DNA of 64,000 nt from NCBI RefSeq assembly GCF_014200605.1, contig NZ_JACHCE010000002.1:425300-489299 (forward strand). Reading direction: 5' to 3'. Position numbers and translations under genes: made by a program. Of this stretch, positions 35,870 to 43,652 are shown piece by piece. This DNA comes from Pedobacter cryoconitis (GTDB lineage Bacteria; Bacteroidota; Bacteroidia; Sphingobacteriales; Sphingobacteriaceae). How positions within the stretch are numbered: the stretch's first letter is position 1; the number at the start of each line of letters is the position of its first letter. The notes below the pieces were generated by a model. That model was given only the letters and a program-made list of their open reading frames with translations, did not search any database and was not told the DNA's origin.

Positions 35870-37167
35870 TAGTAAAGTACTCTGAATTTTATGGTTTGGT
35901 CAATCTTCTTTAAAGATTTAAAAAGGTCTTTGTCATATTCGGCATTGATATCAGTAATGGCATAACCAATCGTAGCATTGGTCATTAAAAACTGACCTAC
36001 AATATTGATGCTGTGTTTTGCAAAAACAGTATTGATCTGCGCCATAATCCCCGGTACGTTATGGTGTACATGAATCAGGCGGTGTGAAGCGTCAATTCTT
36101 GGCAATTGCAGGTTAGGAAAATTACTGCTCAGATAAGTAGTTCCCTTATTCATAAAGTCCAGCATGCGTTTAGGAATAAAATTGGCATTCCTCGGGTTGT
36201 TTTTAGGATCTTCAAAAACCACGATACCCATAGCTGTACAGGCTTGTAAGTCCAGTTTACCTGCTGCGGCACCCAAATAACCTATCGTCTTTAGTTTTAA
36301 TGCGATTTTTAACTTTTCAGGATCCATTTTCTCGCCTTTAGCCAGCAAAATCATATGGACATCCTTCACATATTTATCTTCAAAAGAAGTTTTATGACGA
36401 ATAGAAAGACCGTCTTTTTTCAAAAGCATCAGGCTTTCTTCCGGAATATCCCCGATAGCCAGACACAAAATCCTGTTTTTAGGGTAAGAAATCGCCCTTG
36501 GCAGATTGTTAACATATAAGAACTCATCGAAACTAGGCGTAACATGGTCAGCTCTGCTTACAATACTTTCTCTGGAAATATTTTCTGTAAAAGCGTAAAA
36601 TTTCTTGATCATCCCGCTTTCACGAAGCTGAAAATCAGAATAACCATCACCAATACCATAAAGTTCTCCCTCCAGGTTAAGGTGCTGCATCAGTTTTACT
36701 TTTCCACCTTCTTCGCTCAATGGGTTTGCATGATCATAATCTATAATCTTGCCGTCGCCAGTGGTGACGAAAGTATTGGCGTAAATATTTTCTTTTTTGA
36801 TATGATACTGGCTTACCACAGGGGTAATAAATTCTTTAAATCCACCGGATACGATCAATACCTGGTCAGCATGTTTTTTAAAGAAAGCTGCATTGCGGGA
36901 GAAAGATTTTGATACTTTTTTCTTTAAGCGGGTTATCAGTTGTTTCAAATGATCTTCTGAAGCTTCCAGTAATTTTACTCTTTGCGCCAGACTTTCACTA
37001 AATGATAGTTTCCCTTCCATAGCCAGGTTAGTCAGGTCTTCAATCTTCTTGAAGATAGCTTCCTTATCCGGGTGTTTTTTTAGGGAGATACGGGCAAGCT
37101 CATCCAGAGCTTCTACCTGTGTGAAAGTGCTGTCGAAATCAATGATGTAAATATTCTTTTGCTTCAT
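35869..37167 (-). CDS. serB: Phosphoserine phosphatase fused to a truncated phosphoglycerate dehydrogenase and ACT domain
   Basis: This 432-residue protein has three parts. Residues 1-215 form a complete HAD phosphatase (DFDST 10-14, VSGG 106-109, GDGYSD 173-178). Residues 230-325 resemble the start of SerA (IGYLGAAAGKLDL, GIVVFEDPKNNPRN), but its substrate and GTNQVDL residues are changed. The NAD-binding domain is missing: the chain jumps at about 326-340 to the SerA end (YLSSNFPNLQLPR, then ACT 362-432). His368, Asn370 and Asn388 match E. coli SerA His344, Asn346 and Asn364, which bind serine. It probably dephosphorylates phosphoserine under serine control. Gene lies between an epimerase (1-nt gap) and kynA (TAATG overlap). 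Confidence 0.88.
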   Translation of the reverse strand: MKQKNIYIIDFDSTFTQVEALDELARISLKKHPDKEAIFKKIEDLTNLAMEGKLSFSESLAQRVKLLEASEDHLKQLITRLKKKVSKSFSRNAAFFKKHADQVLIVSGGFKEFITPVVSQYHIKKENIYANTFVTTGDGKIIDYDHANPLSEEGGKVKLMQHLNLEGELYGIGDGYSDFQLRESGMIKKFYAFTENISRESIVSRADHVTPSFDEFLYVNNLPRAISYPKNRILCLAIGDIPEESLMLLKKDGLSIRHKTSFEDKYVKDVHMILLAKGEKMDPEKLKIALKLKTIGYLGAAAGKLDLQACTAMGIVVFEDPKNNPRNANFIPKRMLDFMNKGTTYLSSNFPNLQLPRIDASHRLIHVHHNVPGIMAQINTVFAKHSINIVGQFLMTNATIGYAITDINAEYDKDLFKSLKKIDQTIKFRVLY

Positions 37168-37168
37168 T

Positions 37169-38137
37169 TTAAAGTTTTTTTAAACCTGCACATACTTCCT
37201 GAATGCTTTGATGCAGGGGCTTAAAGGTGATACCCGTACTATTCCTGATTTTATCGTTACTGTAAAAACTAATATTTAAACTGCTTTTGGCAGCATCGCT
37301 GGTCAGTGCGGCTGCTTTTCCTGTAAACAGGGAGGCGAGTTTGGCTGCGCGCCATGCAATGCCAAGCATCCATGGTTTCGCTTCTTTGGATGGGGCTTTA
37401 ACACCCATTCCCTGAGCAATTTCTGAAAAAAACTGCTTATAATGATAATTCTCTGCAGATATTGTAAATCTTTCGCCAGTAATCTCACTCTCCATCAGGA
37501 TGATCATGCTTTTTGCAACATCTTCTACGTCTACAATCCCGGTTGCGCCTCTGGTATAATAGCCCAGGCCGTCTTTAACAAGTTTGAAAATTGCACCGCT
37601 GCCTGAATATCCGGCATTGGGACCGATAATTACTGAGGGGTTAACAATGACAGCATCCAGCCCTTCGGCCATGCTGCGCCAGACTTCCATTTCTCCTTCA
37701 TATTTGGAAATTGCATAGGAGTGGACGGTAGCATCATATTCCCAGAAATCTTTTTCAGTAATCTGCTGCCCCTTTTTAGGTTCACCCAGCGCGGCAACTG
37801 AACTTACATGAAGCAGTCTTGCCTGATGGTAAACACAAAGATTTGCCACATTGCTGGTCCCTTCAATATTCACCTTTAATAAGGCTGCTTTATCTTTAGG
37901 ATCAAAAGATACAATTGCTGCACAGTGATATACCTGGCTGATATGTTCAAAGGCATCCTCCAAAGCGGACAAGTCATTAATGTCAGCTACCACCCATTCT
38001 ATCAGTGTATTGTCTTTTAGTAAGGCAGGAATTGTTGAGTTCTCCCTCTTAAGGGCACGTACCTTTTTGCCCTGCCCTGTCAGCTGATAAATGAGTTCAG
38101 ATCCTAAAAATCCTGTGGCACCGGTAACTAAAATCAT
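37169..38137 (-). CDS. NAD-dependent epimerase/dehydratase family protein
   Basis: The product has 322 residues from ATG at 38137; the longer frame would overlap the divergent arginase-like gene and lacks the usual start. It has an N-terminal Rossmann motif TGATGFLGSEL and the extended-SDR catalytic region: SSVAALGEP, then YAISKYEGE with the YxxxK pair. HTLD-like parts are absent, and the general pattern resembles dihydroflavonol-4-reductase-type SDRs. The substrate is unknown. It begins an operon with the serB-like gene and kynA. A TATTTTTG box lies upstream at 38174-38181. Confidence 0.85.
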   Translation of the reverse strand: MILVTGATGFLGSELIYQLTGQGKKVRALKRENSTIPALLKDNTLIEWVVADINDLSALEDAFEHISQVYHCAAIVSFDPKDKAALLKVNIEGTSNVANLCVYHQARLLHVSSVAALGEPKKGQQITEKDFWEYDATVHSYAISKYEGEMEVWRSMAEGLDAVIVNPSVIIGPNAGYSGSGAIFKLVKDGLGYYTRGATGIVDVEDVAKSMIILMESEITGERFTISAENYHYKQFFSEIAQGMGVKAPSKEAKPWMLGIAWRAAKLASLFTGKAAALTSDAAKSSLNISFYSNDKIRNSTGITFKPLHQSIQEVCAGLKKL

Positions 38138-38173
38138 TTCATTTTTTTTAGGATGTTCATTAATATATGATCT

Positions 38174-38181
38174 CAAAAATA
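38174..38181 (-). promoter_or_regulatory. Candidate -7 box of the epimerase-serB-kynA operon
   Basis: The minus strand reads TATTTTTG, an exact TAnnTTTG match, 36 nt before the epimerase ATG. A -33 TTTG at the normal distance is not evident. Confidence 0.4.
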
Positions 38182-38210
38182 GATATTTGACGGCATAGAT
38201 ACCATTAATT

Positions 38211-39398
38211 ATGTCCTTATCCGATTTTTTCTCTCCTTTAGCTCTCGAAAAATTCACACCTAAACAGGGCTTTTATACCAGTCAGATGGGTATGAAGGCT
38301 AGTTTTTATACTGAAAAATTTCCTGAACTGGGCGATAAAGAATTTGATATTGCTATTATCGGTGTCAAGGATGACCGTGCTGCGGTCAATAACAGTGGCT
38401 GTTCATTAGGTCCGGATTACTTCAGAGAGCAGTTCTATTTATTACATGAAGGTGCTTTTGAGAGCCGGATTGTGGATTTGGGTAATATCCTTGCGGGTGC
38501 GACAATTTCTGATACTTATGTAGCGCTGAAAATGGTGGTCACCGAATTGATGCGCCTTGATATTGTTCCGGTAATTATTGGTGGCGGTCAGGATCTGACT
38601 TATGCGCAGTACATGGCTTATGAAGCTCTGGAGCAGAAGGTTGACCTGGTCGTTGTAGATAGTAAATTTGATCTGGACGAAGACGGAACTGAGCCAGGGA
38701 ATATCGAAACCAGATCGGATGCTTATCTGAACAGGATATTTATGCATCAGCCTAATTATTTATTTAATTTCAGTAATATAGGATTTCAGACCTACCTGGT
38801 GAACCAGGATAGTTTGAAGGTGATGAATAAGCTTTATTTTGATGTTCACCGTCTGGGTGAGTTTTTAACTGATGTGAGTTCTGCTGAACCGGTGATCAGG
38901 AATGCAAACATGATGAGTTTTGATTTTTCCTGTATCCGCTCTTCTGATTCTTCTGCAAATGGAAATGCCGGCCCGAATGGTTTCTATGGGGAACAGGCTT
39001 GTAAGATTGCGCATTATGCGGGATTAAATGATAAGTTAACCTCTGTCGGCTTTTATGAATTTAACCCCGCTTTTGATAATGGCAGCCAGTCAGCAATGCT
39101 GCTTGGTCAGATGGTGTGGTATTTTGTAGATGGTTTTTACAACCGTAAAAAAGATTTCCCATTAAATCCTAAGTCTCAATATTTAATTTATCGTGCAAGT
39201 TTGAATGATGGCACAGGCGAAATGCTTTTTGTAAAAAGCAAGAAGTCTGACCGCTGGTGGATGCAGGTGCCTTATCCTTCGGGGGTCTCTAAAAACGAAA
39301 GATTCCATCTTGTTCCGTGTAGGTACGAGGATTATACGATGGCTGTGAACGGGGAGATGCCTGATTTATGGTGGCGTACTTATCAAAAGCTGCTTTAG
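38211..39398 (+). CDS. Arginase/formimidoylglutamase-fold protein with degenerate metal site
   Basis: This 395-residue ureohydrolase-fold protein is often annotated in Bacteroidota as formimidoylglutamase. The three metal motifs are recognisable but altered: GGDHS reads GGGQDL (His to Gln127), DAHxD reads DSKFD (His to Lys152), and DxD reads DFS (Asp to Ser240). Three of the six usual Mn ligands are therefore lost, while Asp150, Asp154 and Asp238 remain. Hydrolysis by the standard two-metal mechanism looks unlikely. The family C-terminus (HLVPCRYEDYTMAVNGEMPDLWW) is intact and overlaps the opposite gene by 110 nt. Role unknown; it may be a structural or regulatory protein. Confidence 0.82.
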   Translation: MSLSDFFSPLALEKFTPKQGFYTSQMGMKASFYTEKFPELGDKEFDIAIIGVKDDRAAVNNSGCSLGPDYFREQFYLLHEGAFESRIVDLGNILAGATISDTYVALKMVVTELMRLDIVPVIIGGGQDLTYAQYMAYEALEQKVDLVVVDSKFDLDEDGTEPGNIETRSDAYLNRIFMHQPNYLFNFSNIGFQTYLVNQDSLKVMNKLYFDVHRLGEFLTDVSSAEPVIRNANMMSFDFSCIRSSDSSANGNAGPNGFYGEQACKIAHYAGLNDKLTSVGFYEFNPAFDNGSQSAMLLGQMVWYFVDGFYNRKKDFPLNPKSQYLIYRASLNDGTGEMLFVKSKKSDRWWMQVPYPSGVSKNERFHLVPCRYEDYTMAVNGEMPDLWWRTYQKLL

Positions 39399-40176
39399 TC
39401 CAGCTGGATTGTGCCCAGCCTTTATTCTTCTCAAAGATAAAATCCCCTGCTGTAATGACTGCACTGCAAATTCTTGCCGGATTAAATTCTTTGTGATTGT
39501 AAAGTAACTTTAAATGGTGTTTTGTGAAGAAGTACTGAAGCACAATACTTGTAATACAAAGGCATCCATGGGGCAGTTGAAAGCTGAGTTTCTGTTTTTC
39601 CAGGCTTTTTTGTTCTTTGGTAAGCTCTATCTTTCTGTAATCCGGGCGTACAGATTCATAGCCGTTTTGCAGATCAATAGCAGTCATACTGATTGTGATC
39701 ATACAGCTGTGACAGTTTTCTGGAAACTTTATTTCACCTGGGATATTGATTTCAGGTAAAGTTAAATTGAGCTCGTGACCTGAAAGGGTGATGACGGGCT
39801 CTACCCAAAGACTTTTATGCAATGGTGAATTCAAATTGAAATCGAATCCGTTTAACCTCGCAAAACCATCTGTTGTAAATTGATGAGTTTCGTTTTTCAC
39901 GGGATAGTATTGGGAAAGTATTTCCTGGAGTTTTCTCGTTAAGCGATTAATCATTGGGCCATCGTGAAATCCGAAAATCATGTTTCTATTGGACCAGCGG
40001 ATAGATTTGCCCAGCATACTTGCCCTTCCAAAAAGATAAGCCTTTTTTTTAGTGTCCGGGCTTTGCCTTACTGTCTTCTCGCCAGGTTTAGTCTGTACGA
40101 TCTGTACATTTTTAAATTTTCTGAACACGAGGTTTTTTAGCTTTCCAATCAGGAAGTTGCCTTTGCGTATTGCCAT
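39289..40176 (-). CDS. Uncharacterised protein with overprinted C-terminus
   Basis: This 295-residue protein belongs to no family I recognise. The N-terminus is basic (MAIRKGNFLIGKLKNLVFRK). The middle is probably beta-rich, with hydrophobic alternation (VITLSGHELNLTLPEINIPGEI). There is no signal peptide or membrane helix. The last 36 codons lie antisense to the conserved end of the arginase-fold gene and give an unlikely, low-hydrophobicity tail (SPRSQPSYNPRTYTEQDG). The stop may originally have been upstream. A phased GTGGAC array lies 99-159 bp upstream of its start. Confidence 0.6.
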   Translation of the reverse strand: MAIRKGNFLIGKLKNLVFRKFKNVQIVQTKPGEKTVRQSPDTKKKAYLFGRASMLGKSIRWSNRNMIFGFHDGPMINRLTRKLQEILSQYYPVKNETHQFTTDGFARLNGFDFNLNSPLHKSLWVEPVITLSGHELNLTLPEINIPGEIKFPENCHSCMITISMTAIDLQNGYESVRPDYRKIELTKEQKSLEKQKLSFQLPHGCLCITSIVLQYFFTKHHLKLLYNHKEFNPARICSAVITAGDFIFEKNKGWAQSSWTKAAFDKYATINQASPRSQPSYNPRTYTEQDGIFRF

Positions 40177-40584
40177 AAGGTGAATAATTTAAAATGAATT
40201 TATGTTTTATTTTACTTTAAGTTAAGTTAACTTCTGTGTGAATCCAAATCAAGTAAACCTTAGTTCCATAGCCAGTCCACCTATTTTAGAAAAAAGGTGG
40301 ACCTAACGTGGACTCACCGTGGACTCAGGGTGGACCCATATACCGGTCAGCACGGGTTTGACTGCTCTGGTTCACGGCTTTACGATATAAAGTCTGAGCT
40401 TATGTTTTGTCTTATAAGTATAGCTTTTGTTTATTTTGGCGTAATAAAATGATGTGATTAATTGGGTCATTGTTGTTTATATCGTATATTGGGTGACGTT
40501 TGCCTCTGTGATAAGGTTGTTTGCGTAATAAACAAGAATTGATACAATATTCCGGCTGGAATTAAAGGGAACGTGTTAAAGAAT
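40177..40584. other. 408-bp intergenic region between divergent unknown genes
   Basis: No convincing gene was seen. It holds the GTGGAC array (40275-40335), a TTAAGTTAAGTTAAC stretch near 40219-40233, and otherwise AT-rich sequence. No exact TAnnTTTG box was identified on either strand, although several near matches occur (for example TAGCTTTTG around 40429). Confidence 0.5.
40275..40335. repeat. Helically phased GTGGAC repeat array (11-bp period)
   Basis: Four direct GTGGAC copies start at 40297, 40308, 40319 and 40330, exactly 11 bp apart. An inverted copy, GTCCAC, starts at 40275, 22 bp (two periods) before the first direct copy. The pattern looks like a set of protein-binding sites on one face of the DNA. 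Confidence 0.75.
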
Positions 40585-40977
40585 ATGAATTATATGGTGA
40601 TGTATATGTTAGCTGTAGGTTTACTGTTAACAGGTTTTGGCCTTTCTAAGATTTTTAAGAGAAAGCAGTATAAACGCTCCGGAATAAAGGTTGACGGTAT
40701 TGTATCTGATATAGTCGCAAGTGGCAGGAATTATTATCCGATTGTTAGTTATGAAACACTGGATGGAGTGGAAGTTGTAGAAGAATATCCGTTAGGAACT
40801 TCCCCCTCTGCTTTTAGAAAAGGAGAGCGTATCGCTGTGTTTTATAAACAGGAGAATTGTAAGAAGTTTATCATTGATACTAAAAAGTCTGAATATATCG
40901 AGTTTGCTTTTGTAGCAGTTGGGGTGTTGGTTGTTGTTGTTGCAGGATTTTATTTAGTGGGGGGAGAGCTGTTTTAA
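40585..40977 (+). CDS. DUF3592 family membrane protein
   Basis: The product has 130 residues from ATG at 40585; a GTG four codons earlier is less likely. It has a membrane helix at each end (about 3-20 and 105-127) around a small beta domain containing GIKVDGIVSDIV, YYPIVSYETLDG and FRKGERIAVFYK, which is the DUF3592 pattern. Function unknown. It is divergent from the 295-residue protein and shares the region with the GTGGAC array. Confidence 0.72.
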   Translation: MNYMVMYMLAVGLLLTGFGLSKIFKRKQYKRSGIKVDGIVSDIVASGRNYYPIVSYETLDGVEVVEEYPLGTSPSAFRKGERIAVFYKQENCKKFIIDTKKSEYIEFAFVAVGVLVVVVAGFYLVGGELF

Positions 40978-41032
40978 GCTCTTAGAACCAGAAGATGTTT
41001 CTATTAAATAATGAGTTTAAAAAGGCATTTTT

Positions 41033-41040
41033 TACCTTTG
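41033..41040 (+). promoter_or_regulatory. -7 box before the 159-residue unknown protein
   Basis: TACCTTTG is an exact TAnnTTTG match, 22 nt before the ATG at 41063. The -33 element is weak. Confidence 0.5.
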
Positions 41041-41062
41041 TCGCATATCCCGCTAAAAATAT

Positions 41063-41542
41063 ATGGTTTACCCAATTAAAACAGCTGCACTACAAGAAAA
41101 TCTTGACTTTTATGGAGAAGTAATCTTAATGGAGAAGAGGGCGACCCAATACATTACAGGGTTTCCCTGGTGCAGGGCTGTTATAGAATCATCTCTTTAT
41201 TTCAATTTAGGCGAGAAACTATGTGTTTTCTTATACGAAATTGATAATTCTTCAAGTAAAGAAGATAATTTTCTCTGGATAGTAGTTGGTGATCTTCCAT
41301 CTATGTATCTGGATATTTATGGGCCTAAAAATACTGTTCACGTACTTGCAGATTATGTTGATCTGGCTAAAAACTGGATATCAAATGTCGAAGCCGGTTT
41401 ATCGGTAACGGGCTGTTATCCATTTAATATTGCACCAACTATAGAAATGGCAGATTTGCTGAAAAAGAGAGTGGTGTTAATAGAAAATGCGATTCTTGCG
41501 AATATGGATGAAATCGGGTTGCCAGCTGGTTTGAAGGCGTAG
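41063..41542 (+). CDS. Uncharacterised cytoplasmic protein
   Basis: This 159-residue protein has no signal peptide or membrane helix. It contains GFPWCRAVIESSLYFNLGEKLCVFLYEID and a Leu-rich C-terminus (EMADLLKKRVVLIENAILANMDE). The composition is ordinary for the genome. I do not recognise the family. Size and isolation resemble immunity or stress proteins, but nothing in the sequence proves this. Confidence 0.6.
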   Translation: MVYPIKTAALQENLDFYGEVILMEKRATQYITGFPWCRAVIESSLYFNLGEKLCVFLYEIDNSSSKEDNFLWIVVGDLPSMYLDIYGPKNTVHVLADYVDLAKNWISNVEAGLSVTGCYPFNIAPTIEMADLLKKRVVLIENAILANMDEIGLPAGLKA

Positions 41543-41566
41543 GTTCAAATTAATATCTGTAAATAA

Positions 41567-41591
41567 TAAACCCGGCAGATAGCCGGGCTTA
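41567..41591. terminator. Bidirectional terminator-like hairpin between convergent genes
   Basis: A 10-bp stem with one mismatch (41567-41576 and 41582-41591) with a CCCGGC/GCCGGG core and a 5-nt loop lies between the stops at 41542 and 41598. Confidence 0.65.
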
Positions 41592-41597
41592 TCTATA

Positions 41598-41933
41598 TTA
41601 CTCAATAAATAATTGGTTCACTACATACAGGGTTTTAGTACCATTGTCATAGCGAATCACTGCATTGGCCTTGCCATCAGCGTAGATCTTTCCTGTAATA
41701 GACGTTACGTTTAGCCAGGTGCCGCTGATGGTATCATATACTTCTGCGCTGGTAAAATTCTGAGCACTATCTCCAAACAAAGAGATAATATATCTGCCTT
41801 GCTTTACTTTGCCATAATTGATGCTTGTGCTTTTGGCCTTGACAATTAAACCTGTTGCTGCCATTACTGGCTGGAGTGTCAATGAGCCCAGCATACAGCC
41901 GGCAATCATTGCATTGATCATTAATTTTTTCAT
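41598..41933 (-). CDS. Small secreted uncharacterised protein
   Basis: This 111-residue protein has a clear signal peptide (about 1-25, ending PVMAA). The mature part is beta-rich, with SINYGKVKQGRYIISLF and AVIRYDNGTKTLYVVNQLFIE. No known domain is recognised. It lies alone between the convergent unknown gene and purD. Likely periplasmic. Confidence 0.65.
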   Translation of the reverse strand: MKKLMINAMIAGCMLGSLTLQPVMAATGLIVKAKSTSINYGKVKQGRYIISLFGDSAQNFTSAEVYDTISGTWLNVTSITGKIYADGKANAVIRYDNGTKTLYVVNQLFIE

Positions 41934-42094
41934 AAGGATATGATTAGGTGATTAATCCTAAATATATTTAATTATCCTGTGATTATTTCATGATTTATTA
42001 TCGGATGTTTAATTTTTATGAAAATTATAAGTTAAACCGATTGACAAGGTATTAAGACAGGGATATGAATCAGGTTGGAGATATTCTTTAAAAT

Positions 42095-42126
42095 AAAAGG
42101 CCCGGAACAATTGTTCCGGGCCTTTT
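42095..42126 (-). terminator. Intrinsic terminator of purD
   Basis: A 32-nt perfect palindrome (16 nt per half) with AAAA and TTTT ends lies 20 nt past the purD stop. The GC-rich core is flanked by A and T tracts, so it may work in both directions. Confidence 0.88.
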
Positions 42127-42146
42127 TTAAGGTGAAAAATTTGATA

Positions 42147-43421
42147 TTACATCAAGTCAAAACCTATATCTTCTCTGAAATATTTTCCGTCAAAATATAT
42201 TCTTGCTGCATCGGCCGTTGCCGACTGCAGTGCTTCAAACATATTATCCTGTAAACTGGTAACCGCTAACACACGTCCGCCGTTACTTTTAATTACGCCA
42301 CCCTCAGCAATAGTACCTGCATGAAAAGCTAAAGATTTGCGGATATTATCAATCCCGGTCATCACTTTACCTTTTTCATAATCTCCAGGATAACCGCCTG
42401 CTACAATAACAACTGTAGCTGCACTTTTCGGGCTGATTTTCAATTGAACATCTTTTAACTTCTTTTTCGAAGCTGCGATGAAAAGTTCTACCAGATCATT
42501 CTCAATTCTTGGTATCACACTTTGGGTTTCAGGATCACCCATTCTGCAGTTATATTCAATGATCATTGGTTTATCGCCAACTTTGAATAAGCCGAAGAAA
42601 ATGAAACCTGTATAATCTATTTTATCTTTTTTTAATCCGTTTATCGTAGGAATAATAATACTGTTCTCTACTTCTTTTAAGAATTTCTCGTCTGCAAATG
42701 GAACCGGAGAAACAGAGCCCATACCCCCTGTATTCAATCCGGTATCACCCTGACCAATACGTTTATAATCTTTAGCTTCCGGTAAAATCACATAGTTATC
42801 ACCATCAGTCAATACAAATACAGATAATTCGATACCTGTTAAAAACTCTTCGATAACTACAATTGCACCTGCATTTCCAAATTTGCCTTCGCTTAACATC
42901 AAAGTCAGCTCTGCCTGTGCATCTGCTTTGGTTTCGCAAATTAAAACACCTTTACCAGCTGCCAGACCGTCTGCTTTTAAAACAACGGGTAAGCTGTGGT
43001 TCTCAAGATAAGCTAATCCTTCCTGCAGCGTATCTTTAGTGAACGATTTGGATCCCGGATGCGGAATACCATGGCGTGCCATAAATTCTTTTGAAAAATC
43101 TTTGCTGCCTTCCAGTATAGCGCCTTCTTTTTTAGGACCGATCACAGGGATTCCTGCAAGTTTTTCGTCGGCCAGGAAAAAGTCGTGAATACCATTGACT
43201 AAAGGTTCTTCGGGCCCGACAACAACAAGCTCAATTTTCTCCGTTAAAACAAATGTTCTGATTGCGGCAAAATCATTCGGATTAAGGTTTACATTTTTAC
43301 CATATGCTGCTGTGCCACCATTACCTGGTGCAATAAATAGTTTTGAGCATTGTTCAGATTGACTCATTTTCCAGGCGAAAGCACTTTCTCTTCCACCAGA
43401 ACCTAATAGTAAGATATTCAT
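42147..43421 (-). CDS. purD: Phosphoribosylamine-glycine ligase
   Basis: This 424-residue ATP-grasp enzyme joins glycine to phosphoribosylamine, the second step of purine synthesis. Family marks: MNILLLGSGGRESAFAWK, APGNGGTA, VVVGPEEPLVNGI, LKADGLAAGKGVLIC and YNCRMGDPETQSVIPR. A TATCTTTG box (43427-43434, minus) ends 5 nt before the ATG, so a leaderless transcript is possible. It is divergent from secA across 231 bp. Confidence 0.97.
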   Translation of the reverse strand: MNILLLGSGGRESAFAWKMSQSEQCSKLFIAPGNGGTAAYGKNVNLNPNDFAAIRTFVLTEKIELVVVGPEEPLVNGIHDFFLADEKLAGIPVIGPKKEGAILEGSKDFSKEFMARHGIPHPGSKSFTKDTLQEGLAYLENHSLPVVLKADGLAAGKGVLICETKADAQAELTLMLSEGKFGNAGAIVVIEEFLTGIELSVFVLTDGDNYVILPEAKDYKRIGQGDTGLNTGGMGSVSPVPFADEKFLKEVENSIIIPTINGLKKDKIDYTGFIFFGLFKVGDKPMIIEYNCRMGDPETQSVIPRIENDLVELFIAASKKKLKDVQLKISPKSAATVVIVAGGYPGDYEKGKVMTGIDNIRKSLAFHAGTIAEGGVIKSNGGRVLAVTSLQDNMFEALQSATADAARIYFDGKYFREDIGFDLM

Positions 43422-43426
43422 ATCAG

Positions 43427-43434
43427 CAAAGATA
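43427..43434 (-). promoter_or_regulatory. TAnnTTTG -7 box immediately before purD
   Basis: The minus strand reads TATCTTTG, an exact -7 consensus match, 5 nt before the start codon. No -33 TTTG was found at the usual distance. Confidence 0.4.
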
Positions 43435-43652
43435 ACCGCTTTGTCTAAAATTTATAAATTATTATCATTCAATCATTACCCCCGAATGACAAATTGTACT
43501 TGTCTGCTTAAATAAAGGCAATATAGCCCGTACAATTACAAGATATTTTGTAGTTTTATCCCTCGATAACTGCCAAAGTGACCTGTCCGCGGATATGGCT
43601 TGGTTGTTGTAAAATGATGATTTAAAAACAAATAAAAACATAAATAGAAACG

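Noticed and set aside
38138..38257. Longer N-terminus of the epimerase
   Set aside because: It would overlap the divergent arginase-fold gene and precede the normal Rossmann start MILVTGATG.
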